Source: Cyclobacterium roseum (GTDB lineage: Bacteria > Bacteroidota > Bacteroidia > Cytophagales > Cyclobacteriaceae). From it: a DNA stretch of 37,647 nucleotides. Position 1 is the first letter of the stretch, and every line of letters begins with the position of its first letter. Location of the stretch: NCBI RefSeq assembly GCF_010119225.1, contig NZ_WNKF01000028.1, forward strand, positions 1-37,647. The letters run 5' to 3'. This document shows, piece after piece, positions 16,141 to 25,498 of the stretch. Under the pieces are notes generated by a model. That model was not told where the DNA came from. It worked only from the letters and a program-made list of their open reading frames with translations, and made no database searches. A program made the position numbers and the translations under genes.

Positions 16141-17979
16141 TTATTTGACTATTATTCTTTTGGTGAAGGAACGTTCACCCTGTATAAATTTGATTAAATA
16201 CATTCCTTTTTGAACGCCTGTAAAATTAAGAATTTCCCCATTTTTATCCCCTTCCTGGGGTACTTTTATCTCCCGTCCCTGAAAATCAAAAACGGCTACT
16301 CCGGTAACCTGCCCGCTGATCCGCAATCGATCTATTACCGGATTGGGATAGAGGCGGGCTTCCGGGTCTGTTTCTTCGGGATTCTCCTGAACGGGCACCT
16401 GACTTAGATGCGGGCGAATCATCAGGTTCCCGGAGACCTCTTCGTTTTGCTGCCAGGATCCAAGCACATTGAAATGCACCTTTTCACCGGTATCACCACT
16501 CTTATCCAGGCCTACGTGCAGGTAATCATTGGAGTATTGGGCAAATCCCACATAAAAGGTGTCCTGCACCAAAATATTGGTATCAATAGGGAAATAGGCA
16601 AAGGAAGCCAACCCGTCATCTTCCGGAATAAGCACCTCTTGACGCAACAGCGGCTCGTTCTCCAAGGAATCCCAGACCATTAATTCAATGGCATTGCCCC
16701 TTTGAGCCAGATTGGTGAAATTAATGCTGATGCCGCTCAGGTAGCCCGGGTTCAAAGCGGTGTACTCCAGCGCCAGCATACCTCCTCTTTGGTTGATCCC
16801 GGCGGCATAGTCTGCGTGGCCGTTGTCATAGGCATAATAATCCCGGAAAGGGATTAGGATGCTGCTGGTATCGTTTACCCTGAAATCCACTGCTTCACTA
16901 AAAACCGTATCCTGTCCCTCAATGGAGGCCACCAAAAATTCATCTCCCGCAAGCAACTCCACGGCAATCTCAAGATCAAAGGCATTGTCTGCTATCAGCT
17001 CCAGGTCATCCGGGAGGGTGCTGAGAAAATCTCTTCGCTCTCCTGCCTGAGCTACCGGGTTGACCGGGGTATTCTGGTCCGGCCTTGCGATTAAATCTCC
17101 GGTAGCCAGATCCCGCAGCTCCACCGTATACTCCATGGCCCGAAAGCGGTTGGCCAGGTTGTTAAATTGATTTTGGATGGTGCCCGAAACCATTTCCGGA
17201 TCAAATTCAAAATAGGGAATGGCATAATAGGGCGCAAACGGACTGCCGGGAAGGCGGGTAAGACTGCGGTCATTGGTAAACAAATCCTGTTCATCCCGCC
17301 CCGTGTTCAACAGAATATAATCCAGTATCCAGGTGTCAAATGGTCCCGATAGCCTGCCCGACTGCGTAAATTTAAATTGGAAATTTGCATGCTGAAATGC
17401 CGCTGGTACCGGCAAAATAGCCTGCTGAAAACCGTCAGTGGAAAGCTCCTCTCCTCCTTCCTGTGTCCAGGCAGAAATCCAATTGCCCTCGGAATCTAAA
17501 AAAGAAAGCACCAGCGCATCCTGGGAATCCGGCATTTCCCCTTTTCCCCCGGCCTGCCAGAAAAAACTAATGAATAAGCTGCTTTGATCTTCCGCATCCA
17601 GTCCGGAAAGGTCTATGGGTAGGGATTGCAATTCGTCTCCCTCTCCGTTTTCCAACCGGCTTCGGGAATACGGATTACCGCCGGCATCCATGCCGTCTAG
17701 AAAAACCATTCCCAGGGAAGGTGGATTATTCCCAATGGTGTAGGAATGAAGGGTGCCTTTAGACAGCCACTTGTCTGCTGAGATTTCACCGTTGGAGAAA
17801 TCATCCCAAAACGGCAGGCTTGCCATCTCCTGCTGCACCCTTAGCTGTGAAGAAGCCGATTTCGTTTCAGGTTGGCTGCGGGAAAGGGGTAACTGGTGGA
17901 ATTGAGCCTGCGTTTTATTCTGAAAGGCAAAGCAAATCAGCAGGCAACAAAAAAAACCAACTATTCCTCTTTGGGCCAT
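16141..17979 (-). CDS. Secreted protein with T9SS type A sorting domain
   Basis: 612 residues. The N-terminus (MAQRGIVGFFCCLLICFAFQ) is a signal peptide. The C-terminal ~75 residues form a T9SS sorting domain: LYPNPVIDRLRI, then GREI, GMYLIKF, and the final KRIIVK. The body is Asp/Glu-rich with beta-strand patterns and no catalytic motif I recognise. Export across the outer membrane by the type IX system and surface attachment are expected. The ATG shares one base with the stop of the PASTA gene (TAATG), so translation is coupled, suggesting the two envelope proteins are made together. Confidence 0.85.
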   Translation of the reverse strand: MAQRGIVGFFCCLLICFAFQNKTQAQFHQLPLSRSQPETKSASSQLRVQQEMASLPFWDDFSNGEISADKWLSKGTLHSYTIGNNPPSLGMVFLDGMDAGGNPYSRSRLENGEGDELQSLPIDLSGLDAEDQSSLFISFFWQAGGKGEMPDSQDALVLSFLDSEGNWISAWTQEGGEELSTDGFQQAILPVPAAFQHANFQFKFTQSGRLSGPFDTWILDYILLNTGRDEQDLFTNDRSLTRLPGSPFAPYYAIPYFEFDPEMVSGTIQNQFNNLANRFRAMEYTVELRDLATGDLIARPDQNTPVNPVAQAGERRDFLSTLPDDLELIADNAFDLEIAVELLAGDEFLVASIEGQDTVFSEAVDFRVNDTSSILIPFRDYYAYDNGHADYAAGINQRGGMLALEYTALNPGYLSGISINFTNLAQRGNAIELMVWDSLENEPLLRQEVLIPEDDGLASFAYFPIDTNILVQDTFYVGFAQYSNDYLHVGLDKSGDTGEKVHFNVLGSWQQNEEVSGNLMIRPHLSQVPVQENPEETDPEARLYPNPVIDRLRISGQVTGVAVFDFQGREIKVPQEGDKNGEILNFTGVQKGMYLIKFIQGERSFTKRIIVK

Positions 17980-18752
17980 TAAAAATTTATTTCATCGGAA
18001 AGTTTGGATACCCACACGTCAACCCGCTCGCCGGTTTTCATATCCAGACCAGGGGGCGGCAATTGTCTTATGACCGTTCCTTTCGGCACGGTGTCTGTTT
18101 CCACGAAATTGATGTTGCCCATACTCAGACCGGATCCGAGAATCAGAAATTCGGCCTCCACGTCATCCATTCCAATAATATTGGGCATTTCCAGAATTTG
18201 GTTGCCCAATCCATCTCCTACGACCAAATCTATCTGCGACCCTTTGGGAATCTCAAAACCTTCCTTGATTTCCCTTCCCCGGTACTTTTGCTCCAATACC
18301 GCATTCAGACCAATATCCGGAACATACACGATATCGCCTCTTACCAATCCAAAATTAGCCAGGATTTCCTGTGCATTTTTTAGCGGTGTGTTTACCAGGT
18401 TGGGCATCCGTACCATGGGAGCATTTTTGGCATTCAGCGTCACGTAAATCTTCCGATCCTGCTTCACCTTCGAACCGGGTTTGGGGTTTTGCTTCAAAAC
18501 CTCCAACGGATCGGCCTCCGCTACAAAACCACTATCGGGTGTGATTTCCAGTACCAAGCCCCTGGTCTCCAGGTAAGACTGAACCTCTTCAAAATCAAAC
18601 CCCTCCAGATCGGGCACCGTCACCGACTCCCCATGATGGGTGTACCCTGGTAAATAAATTTTAAAAAAGACAAACAAAAGCGCAAAGGCAATCCCCATGA
18701 TTGCCAGCAGGTGGATGCCTACTTTTTTTAATCCTGTTTTTAATTCACTCAT
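17979..18752 (-). CDS. Membrane-anchored PASTA-domain protein
   Basis: 257 residues. A short cytoplasmic tail, one transmembrane segment (about 13-34), then three PASTA repeats in the periplasm: VTVPDLEGFDFEEVQSYL with LEVLKQNPKPGSKVK, VRMPNLVNTPLKNAQEIL with VLEQKYRGREIKEG, and LEMPNIIGMDDVEAEFLI with VIRQLPPPGLDMKTG. PASTA domains in Firmicutes/Actinobacteria bind muropeptides or lipid II as part of Ser/Thr kinases; here there is no kinase domain, so it is a stand-alone peptidoglycan- or envelope-associated protein, common in Bacteroidota and of unknown role. Confidence 0.9.
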   Translation of the reverse strand: MSELKTGLKKVGIHLLAIMGIAFALLFVFFKIYLPGYTHHGESVTVPDLEGFDFEEVQSYLETRGLVLEITPDSGFVAEADPLEVLKQNPKPGSKVKQDRKIYVTLNAKNAPMVRMPNLVNTPLKNAQEILANFGLVRGDIVYVPDIGLNAVLEQKYRGREIKEGFEIPKGSQIDLVVGDGLGNQILEMPNIIGMDDVEAEFLILGSGLSMGNINFVETDTVPKGTVIRQLPPPGLDMKTGERVDVWVSKLSDEINF

Positions 18753-18898
18753 AGTTGGTTGAACCTAATGCCGCTGTACTTCAGGAATAGCCCCTAGGAG
18801 CCTCCCTACTTACCGGCAAATTACGGTTATATTTTTAGAAGATGCCGAATGAAACCGGTTATTTTTCTGATAAAACGCCGTCGTAGCCCCTTTTGGTA

Positions 18899-21800
18899 TT
18901 AGCGAAGGATCAATCTTTTGGTCTCTGACCACTGCTCTCCCGTAATTTTCACCACAAAGACCCCCGAACTTAGCAGGGCTTTGCTAAAGGAATACGTCTG
19001 GTTGAGGGTATTCGGAAAATCCTTCTCATAAGCCACCTGTCCCGTCGTACTGTAAATTTCTATCCGGATATCTTCGTATGCTTCCAGCTTAAATACCAGG
19101 TTAAACCAATCATCGGCTGGATTGGGGTAAAGAAGCACCTCACCCGCTCCAGGGTCCACCGGTTCCGGATTATCGGACAAGAACAATTCGATATCATCCA
19201 GGTACAACACTGCCTCCGCTTGGCTGACCTCCTCTACCTTGAAATAGAGCCGGACATTTTCCCTTCCTGCATAGGAAGACAGGTTGATATACGCAGCTTC
19301 AAACTGCTCTTTCGAATCGGGAAAGGCACCCGCAAGGCCGGACAGGGTTTCCAGTTCCGCTCCCGATACCTCCCATAACCTGTTTCCGCTATACCCTCCA
19401 TTGGTACTCACCCAAACCGAGAAGGATGCCATGGATTCCGGGTCAAAACCCACTCCAGCCCAATCGAAAAACACGCTCGCCCGGGAGGTTCCCTCCAGGG
19501 AGAATTCAGGTGAAGCCAGCCAGTAGGAATTGTCGGATTCCATTCGGCTTAGCAGTAACAAGTTACTCTCCCCATTGCTTTCCGGATAGGTATCCCAGGC
19601 AGGGCTATTTGATTCCGGGTTTATACTGATCCAATCGTCAAACTGGGCTTCCCGGTCGAAATTGGCCCGCCAGGGGCTGGGAATACGGGTATCATCTGCG
19701 AAGAGGTAATAGCTGATTTCACCCGTCGGCGGTTGATTCTGATCGAAATTAGGATCGCGCAATTGGTAATCCAACCGGTTTAAGCCCTGACGCAGGGGGT
19801 TTTCGTTTCCAATGACAGCCGTAGTAGTGTTCCCCGCTAACAAATCTTCCTCCACTACCAGGGTGTCCCGGAAAGTCAGATTCGTGGTTCGAAGGATTCG
19901 AAATTGCTGGATATCCAGGTTCCCTTGATTTCGTATTTGTAGGCGTTCCCTTCCTGGGGCCTGACTGATGATAGGAAGTGGGTTTTCAATGCCCGTCAAT
20001 TCAAAATCATAGGAAAATACTTCCTCTGACTGTACTTCTATATCTTTTATATACAGGTTATTACCAAATCCATTTATGGAGACAAAGGCGATCCGTACAT
20101 CTGGATTCCCTGCATAAGGAGATAAATTAATGACCTCCGTACGAAACTGACTGGAAGCATTGGGTATAAACTCACTTAGCGTTACCGGTTGCGTGGCCAG
20201 ACTTTCCTCTGTTTTATTATAAGGAGCAGTCAACAAATCAAAGGAATTACCACAATCCGTTGAAATGGCCACCAGCAGGTTTTCCTGCAATACGGGATTA
20301 TTATAGGGTGCATAGGCCATATTAAAAGAAAGCTGCGGCCGAGGTATATCTGTCAGGTCAAACCTGGGACTGATCAAATAATCCAGCTCTCCGCTGCCAT
20401 TGTAATTGAAACTGTTGACATAAAACAGGTCTTGCTGAACCCCATCCACCGATCTGCTTATGGCTTGCCAGGTGACGGCATTATCCGGGTTTACGATATC
20501 CCATCCGGTAGTGGCGTTGTGGCCGGGATAATTGTAGGGTAAGGGCTCTTCCCGAACGAAGCTGGCAATGGTTTGAAGGGTATTGTTAAATGGATTGCCA
20601 TCCATATCCCCATTCACCTCCAGAACGGAGAGTTCCAGGCTGTTTTCCAGGCCGGGAAATACCACCGGATCAAAGGTCAGATCGGTATGCTCGTCTGTGG
20701 CCAGGTTTACTTCAAAAGACTGACTCGTTTGTACTTCTCCATTCAGCGACAATTCCAGTAAGATGTTAGATATGGTCGTCATTCCTGTATTCCGCACCCG
20801 TACCCGGGTAGGCACCTCTTCTGAACAGTTAAAACCGACCGGGGAAAGAATGGATTCCAGGGCCAAATCCAGCTCGGGCATCTCCGGCTCCTCCAGTGCC
20901 CTGCTATTCAGTAGGGAGTTTCTCCTTGGACTGAAGGCCAACACCACATCCATCCGTTCTACCTGTCCCTGGGTAAACAAACTCATGCACCTGTCGGGGG
21001 TGTAGTCCATAAAGTTTTCGATCATATCCCGGGAACCACAGGTCTGCCGGGGAGTACTGGAGCAAACCGGATTAAAACCATCCTGAAGCGGGGTATCTGC
21101 TACGAAATCATCCGCTTCACAGCCCCCGTCTCCCCAAATATGCCTTAATCCAAGAAAATGGCCCAATTCATGGGTAGCCGTTCTTCCGCGGGAGTTATCA
21201 ACCACATTTCCTACGCTGCCAAAATGATAGGTATCCACCCCGATGCCATCTAAATCTCTGAAAGTTGGGGGATTGGTCAAGCCTTCAAGTTCGTCCGAAA
21301 CGGGGAAACTGGCGTATCCTAATTGCACATCAATCAAGGGAAGCACCCAGATATTGAGGTATTCCTCTGGAGGCCAGGAAACCATATCGGCCACCAGGGC
21401 GGCATCTCTTGAACTATATTCGTTTTTTGGACCCTGAACCCGGTTAATACCATTGGTCGGAAGTCCGTCAGGGCGCTGTTTGGCCAATACAAACTCCAGG
21501 TTGGGACTGGAAGCGACGCCTAAGAATTCGGTAGGGGTATTCGAAAAGTCTGCGTTACGTTGCTGAAAATCTTCATTGATGATACGTAGCTGATCCAGGA
21601 TCTGCTCCTCGGAGATATTGGAGCCCTGACCTATAGGTTCTCCCTGGTGAATGACATGAATAACCACGGGGATCTGCCTTATTTCTTCGAGCATCAGCCG
21701 ACTGCCAGCACGGAGTTCCCGGCGTTCCTTCGATTTGTCTTCCATCCAACCTTCAAAGTATTCCCGGGAACCAAAATACCCTAATTTATCGGCTTGCTTA

Positions 21801-21949
21801 TTTTCTAAAAAAACCGCTCCACAGCGGGCTGGATCAATCGGCGCGTTCAGCGGATCCAATACTTGCCCGGAAAGAAAAAGGGGAAAACCCAGAAAAAAGA
21901 ATAGCACTGATACAGCAATCCGCATCAGTGCTTGATATTTTGTTACCAT
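18899..21949 (-). CDS. Secreted M43 (pappalysin-type) metalloprotease with T9SS sorting domain
   Basis: Up to 1016 residues; the methionine at codon 9 (MRIAVSVLFFFLGFPLFLSG, near 21925) starts a cleaner signal peptide and may be the true start. The catalytic domain shows the metzincin zinc site HELGHFLGLRH at about 258-268 and a Met-turn at NFMDYTPDRCM. The pattern PVVIHVIH near residue 73 is typical of M43. After the protease come domains with CARDB-like and jellyroll/MAM-like character (about 370-920). The C-terminal T9SS domain runs from VLLYPNPADDWFNLVF to the final TKRLILR. It is expected to be an exported, surface-bound or released endopeptidase. It starts 12 nt after nfu-like stop on the same strand. 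Confidence 0.9.
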   Translation of the reverse strand: MVTKYQALMRIAVSVLFFFLGFPLFLSGQVLDPLNAPIDPARCGAVFLENKQADKLGYFGSREYFEGWMEDKSKERRELRAGSRLMLEEIRQIPVVIHVIHQGEPIGQGSNISEEQILDQLRIINEDFQQRNADFSNTPTEFLGVASSPNLEFVLAKQRPDGLPTNGINRVQGPKNEYSSRDAALVADMVSWPPEEYLNIWVLPLIDVQLGYASFPVSDELEGLTNPPTFRDLDGIGVDTYHFGSVGNVVDNSRGRTATHELGHFLGLRHIWGDGGCEADDFVADTPLQDGFNPVCSSTPRQTCGSRDMIENFMDYTPDRCMSLFTQGQVERMDVVLAFSPRRNSLLNSRALEEPEMPELDLALESILSPVGFNCSEEVPTRVRVRNTGMTTISNILLELSLNGEVQTSQSFEVNLATDEHTDLTFDPVVFPGLENSLELSVLEVNGDMDGNPFNNTLQTIASFVREEPLPYNYPGHNATTGWDIVNPDNAVTWQAISRSVDGVQQDLFYVNSFNYNGSGELDYLISPRFDLTDIPRPQLSFNMAYAPYNNPVLQENLLVAISTDCGNSFDLLTAPYNKTEESLATQPVTLSEFIPNASSQFRTEVINLSPYAGNPDVRIAFVSINGFGNNLYIKDIEVQSEEVFSYDFELTGIENPLPIISQAPGRERLQIRNQGNLDIQQFRILRTTNLTFRDTLVVEEDLLAGNTTTAVIGNENPLRQGLNRLDYQLRDPNFDQNQPPTGEISYYLFADDTRIPSPWRANFDREAQFDDWISINPESNSPAWDTYPESNGESNLLLLSRMESDNSYWLASPEFSLEGTSRASVFFDWAGVGFDPESMASFSVWVSTNGGYSGNRLWEVSGAELETLSGLAGAFPDSKEQFEAAYINLSSYAGRENVRLYFKVEEVSQAEAVLYLDDIELFLSDNPEPVDPGAGEVLLYPNPADDWFNLVFKLEAYEDIRIEIYSTTGQVAYEKDFPNTLNQTYSFSKALLSSGVFVVKITGEQWSETKRLILR

Positions 21950-21961
21950 AAGACGTTAGAA

Positions 21962-22210
21962 TCAGGCCACTTCAACATTTACCGCTTCCACTTTGTTGAT
22001 CTCTGGAATGGCTTTTTTTATGGCTTCCTCTACGCCTGCTTTGAAGGTCATGGTGGACATAGGACAGGAACTACAAGCACCCGTCAACTCCAACTGCAGC
22101 ACCATATCCTCGGTGAGCCCGATTACCTTTACATTTCCCCCATCCGCTTCCAAATAGGGACGAATGGTATCCAAAGCCGATTCAATCTGATCTTTATACT
22201 GTTCCAACAT
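21962..22210 (-). CDS. NifU-type (Nfu) iron-sulfur scaffold protein
   Basis: 82 residues, a single NifU C-terminal domain. The conserved cluster-binding motif is GACSSCPMS (C46, C49), preceded by YLEADGGNVKVI and followed by a helical tail, all as in Nfu proteins. Two such subunits share a 4Fe-4S cluster between their CxxC motifs and pass it to client enzymes in the cytoplasm. It follows mrp by 3 nt on the same strand, so the two probably form a cluster-carrier pair. Confidence 0.93.
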   Translation of the reverse strand: MLEQYKDQIESALDTIRPYLEADGGNVKVIGLTEDMVLQLELTGACSSCPMSTMTFKAGVEEAIKKAIPEINKVEAVNVEVA

Positions 22211-22213
22211 GGC

Positions 22214-23311
22214 TTATTGTTTTACCTGTACTACCTCTGTTTTACTCATTTCCGCATTACGGATGGCTACCTGCCTGGCCACATTCTCGGCAAACAAACC
22301 GAAGGCCTCGGCGATCACCCCCTCTTTCATCACTGCCGGATAGCCGCTGTCTCCGCTTTCCCTAATTCCTTGTACCAAGGGGATTTCCCCAAGAAATGGG
22401 GTATCGTATTTTTCCGCAAGCTTTTTTCCTCCTCCTTCACCGAAAATATAGTACTTATTATCAGGAAGTTCGGCAGGTGTAAAATAAGCCATATTTTCCA
22501 CAACTCCTAAAACAGGAACGTTGATCTGTGCCTGTCGAAACATGGTAAGGGCTTTGGTAGCATCGGAAAGGGCTACCTTCTGGGGAGTGGTGACGATCAC
22601 CGCCCCCGTGACCGGTACGGTCTGAACCATCGTCAAATGGATATCGGAAGTACCCGGAGGTAGATCAATCAGCAAATAATCTAATTCACCCCATTCCACA
22701 TCCCCAATAAATTGCTTCAATGCAGAACTCGCCATCGGCCCTCTCCATACCACGGCACTTTCCGCCGGAGTCAAAAACCCTATGGACATTAATTTTACGC
22801 CATACTGCTCTATGGGTATGATAACGTTTTTTCCGTTTTCTTGTTTTACAGCGGGCTGTTCTCCTTCCACATTAAACATGGTCGGAACAGAGGGGCCAAA
22901 AATATCGGCATCGATCAGCCCTACCTTCGCCCCGGATCGGGCCAGGGAAACCGCCAGATTAGAAGCGCAAGTGCTTTTTCCTACGCCCCCTTTTCCGGAA
23001 GCCACGGCGATAATATTTTTTACCTTGGGTAAAAGCGGTGCATTATCCCGGATAGTGGTCACGTTGGAAGTCATCACAATGTCCGTTTCCACACTATCTC
23101 CAAAGGCCTTTTTTAACGCCTCTTCGCAATTCATCCGGATCAATTCTTTCAAAGGGCATGCCGGGGTGGTCAACACGACCTTAAAATGGATGGTTTGATC
23201 ACTTGCTATTTCCAGTTCCTGAATCATACCGAGTGTGACCAAATCCTTTTTCAGATCGGGATCCTCCACAGTAGACAGGGCTTTTAACACTTCCTCTTTA
23301 GAAATATTCAT
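22214..23311 (-). CDS. mrp: Mrp/ApbC-family iron-sulfur carrier ATPase
   Basis: 365 residues. The N-terminal DUF59/MIP18 domain (about 1-90) has TTPACPLKEL with C52. The P-loop NTPase domain has the deviant Walker A GKGGVGKST (106-114) and LPPGTSDIHLT. The C-terminal region reads ENMAYFTPAELPDNKYYIFG, in place of the CxxC found in many Mrp proteins; this form seems usual for Bacteroidota, but cluster binding would then rely on other residues. It carries and delivers Fe-S clusters. It is first in the mrp-nfu-protease order and is divergent from dnaG. Confidence 0.93.
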   Translation of the reverse strand: MNISKEEVLKALSTVEDPDLKKDLVTLGMIQELEIASDQTIHFKVVLTTPACPLKELIRMNCEEALKKAFGDSVETDIVMTSNVTTIRDNAPLLPKVKNIIAVASGKGGVGKSTCASNLAVSLARSGAKVGLIDADIFGPSVPTMFNVEGEQPAVKQENGKNVIIPIEQYGVKLMSIGFLTPAESAVVWRGPMASSALKQFIGDVEWGELDYLLIDLPPGTSDIHLTMVQTVPVTGAVIVTTPQKVALSDATKALTMFRQAQINVPVLGVVENMAYFTPAELPDNKYYIFGEGGGKKLAEKYDTPFLGEIPLVQGIRESGDSGYPAVMKEGVIAEAFGLFAENVARQVAIRNAEMSKTEVVQVKQ

Positions 23312-23466
23312 TCCTTATCGTTAATTTTCCTGCAATCTATAGTTAATCTGGCACTTTTTAAAATAATCAGCCCGTTAACCCTCCTTTGTTAAAGTCAACT
23401 TTCGCAGCCTTCAAATAGTTTCTTTTACTGAAAAGATCTGAACTACCGAGTTTCAACGATTAACCT

Positions 23467-23474
23467 TATCTTTG
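23467..23474 (+). promoter_or_regulatory. -7 promoter box of dnaG
   Basis: tatctttg matches the Bacteroidota -7 consensus TAnnTTTG and lies 18 nt before the dnaG ATG. No convincing TTTG -33 element is at the expected distance. Confidence 0.4.
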
Positions 23475-23491
23475 GGAATTGAAGAAAAACC

Positions 23492-25420
23492 ATGGCCATC
23501 TCCGATCAGACCACCGATAAAGTCCGGGACCGCGTCGACATAGAGGACGTCGTCAATGACTACGTTACCCTGAAAAAGAAAGGGCAAAACCTTTGGGCTT
23601 GCTGCCCCTTCCATCAGGAAAAAACACCCTCCTTTTCGGTCTCTCCCGCCAAGCAAATTTACAAGTGCTTTGGTTGTGGAAAAGCCGGCGACCCCATACA
23701 GTTTATCATGGATATTGAAGGGATCGGGTTCATTGAAGCCATCCGTCACCTGGCAACCAAGTATGGCATCGAAATCGAAGAAGAAACGCCCAAAGACCCG
23801 GAGGCCATACAGGCATACAATGAAAAAGAAAGCCTGTTCATCGCCCTGAACTTTGCACGGGAATTTTTTCAAACCAACCTCTCTAGCGAAGAAGGCCAGT
23901 CCATTGGCCTGAGTTATTTCAAAGAACGGGGATTTAGTCCGGCCATCATCGAAAAATTCCAGCTCGGCTATGCCATGGATAGCTGGGATCAGCTTCTGCT
24001 GCAGGCAAAAAAATCCGGATTTGAAACAGACATTCTGCTCAAAGCCGGGCTGATTCTGGAAAGAGAAAACAATCCCGGGAATTTCTACGACCGTTTTCGG
24101 GGCCGGGTGGTGTTTCCCATCCACAACCTGAGCGGAAAAGCCATTGCCTTTGGTGCACGGATCCTAACCCAGGACAAAAAGCAGCCCAAATACATCAATT
24201 CCCCTGAAACGGCCATCTATCACAAAAGTGATGTGCTGTATGGGGTCTACCAGGCCAAACAGGCCATCCGGCAGGAGGATAATTGCTACCTGGTAGAGGG
24301 GTATACGGATGTGATTTCCATGCACCTGGCGGGGATTGAGAATGTGGTAGCCTCCTCGGGCACCTCCCTGACCGAAAACCAAATCAAACTCATCAAACGG
24401 TTTACCAATCAGGTTACTGTGCTTTACGATGGGGACGATGCGGGCATCAAAGCTTCCCTGAGGGGCATTGACATGCTGCTGGAAGGAGGGCTGAATGTGA
24501 AAACAGTCGTATTCCCTGAGGGAGAAGATCCGGATAGCTTTGCCCGAAAATCAGGGAAGGCAGCTTTTCAGCAATTTATTAAGAACGAGGCCAAAGACTT
24601 TATTCAGTTTAAAATTGCCCTTTTTGCCCGAGACACGGCGAATGACCCGATCAAAAAAGCCGAAGCGATCCGGCAGGTGGTGGGGAGTATCGCGAAAATC
24701 CCCGATCCGATCGTTCGTTCGGTCTATGCCAAAGAGTCTGCCAACCTGCTTTCCATGGAGGAAGAAATTCTGCTGACAGAACTCAACAGGCAGATTCTCA
24801 AAAACCATCAGAAACCTTCCGGGCAGTTCCAGCGGGAAACCCCCACACCACTGGAGGAGGTTTTGCCGGTAGACAAGGAAAAGGAAGAAAATCTTCCTAC
24901 AAAAACACTCAAAGAAGAACGGGAGTTAATACGAATTCTGATCAATTACGGATTTGAGAAAGTATCCGATGAGATGCACCTCTGTGAATACCTGCTGGAA
25001 GAAATCAAGGAGTTGCAATTTGAAACGCCGGTGTACCAGAAAATCCTCGTGCACTATAAAAAAGCACTGATGCAGAAAATCCTGCCCAAATTCGATCATT
25101 TTTTAAAAATCCAGGATGCGGAAATCAAACAGGCGGTAGTGGATATGATCGCCGAAGGGAGGGAAATATCCCTCAACTGGGAAAGCAGGCACCAGATTTT
25201 TACCCGAAAGGAAACCGATGATCTCTCCGGAACTACCTATCGAACTTCCCTGAGATTGAAGAGTGCCTATTTAAAAAAAATGCGCCTAGAAGTAATGGAA
25301 AAAATCAAAGATGCACCCGAATCAGAAGTGGAAGAATTGCTCCAAATTCACATGGAAATCACGCAAATGAAGAACAAAATAGATCAGGAGTTGGGAAATG
25401 TGATTCCTTCTAAAAACTAA
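23492..25420 (+). CDS. dnaG: DNA primase DnaG
   Basis: 642 residues. The N-terminal zinc-binding domain has CPFHQEKTPSF and YKCFGCG (C38, H41, C59, C62). The RNA-polymerase core includes YFKERGFS, RFRGRVVFPI and GARIL. The Toprim centre has LVEGYTDVI (E269) and LYDGDDAG (D313, D315). The C-terminal ~200 residues, including a charged linker near 430-470, are the helicase-binding region. It makes RNA primers for replication. All catalytic residues are present and length is normal. ATG at 23492 follows a -7 box closely. Divergent from mrp across 180 bp. Confidence 0.97.
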   Translation: MAISDQTTDKVRDRVDIEDVVNDYVTLKKKGQNLWACCPFHQEKTPSFSVSPAKQIYKCFGCGKAGDPIQFIMDIEGIGFIEAIRHLATKYGIEIEEETPKDPEAIQAYNEKESLFIALNFAREFFQTNLSSEEGQSIGLSYFKERGFSPAIIEKFQLGYAMDSWDQLLLQAKKSGFETDILLKAGLILERENNPGNFYDRFRGRVVFPIHNLSGKAIAFGARILTQDKKQPKYINSPETAIYHKSDVLYGVYQAKQAIRQEDNCYLVEGYTDVISMHLAGIENVVASSGTSLTENQIKLIKRFTNQVTVLYDGDDAGIKASLRGIDMLLEGGLNVKTVVFPEGEDPDSFARKSGKAAFQQFIKNEAKDFIQFKIALFARDTANDPIKKAEAIRQVVGSIAKIPDPIVRSVYAKESANLLSMEEEILLTELNRQILKNHQKPSGQFQRETPTPLEEVLPVDKEKEENLPTKTLKEERELIRILINYGFEKVSDEMHLCEYLLEEIKELQFETPVYQKILVHYKKALMQKILPKFDHFLKIQDAEIKQAVVDMIAEGREISLNWESRHQIFTRKETDDLSGTTYRTSLRLKSAYLKKMRLEVMEKIKDAPESEVEELLQIHMEITQMKNKIDQELGNVIPSKN

Positions 25421-25460
25421 ACTAAAATTTTGGAAAAACGGTTAAGAAGATAATTAATCG

Positions 25461-25468
25461 TAATTTTG
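25461..25468 (+). promoter_or_regulatory. -7 promoter box of ribBA
   Basis: taattttg matches TAnnTTTG, 30 nt before the preferred ATG at 25499. It overlaps the TTG at 25466, which argues against that TTG being the start codon. Confidence 0.4.
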
Positions 25469-25498
25469 CAACTTGATTTATCGCCTAGAAAGAATAAA

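Noticed and set aside
25421..25498. FMN riboswitch before ribBA
   Set aside because: The gap is only 78 bp and shows none of the expected conserved segments.
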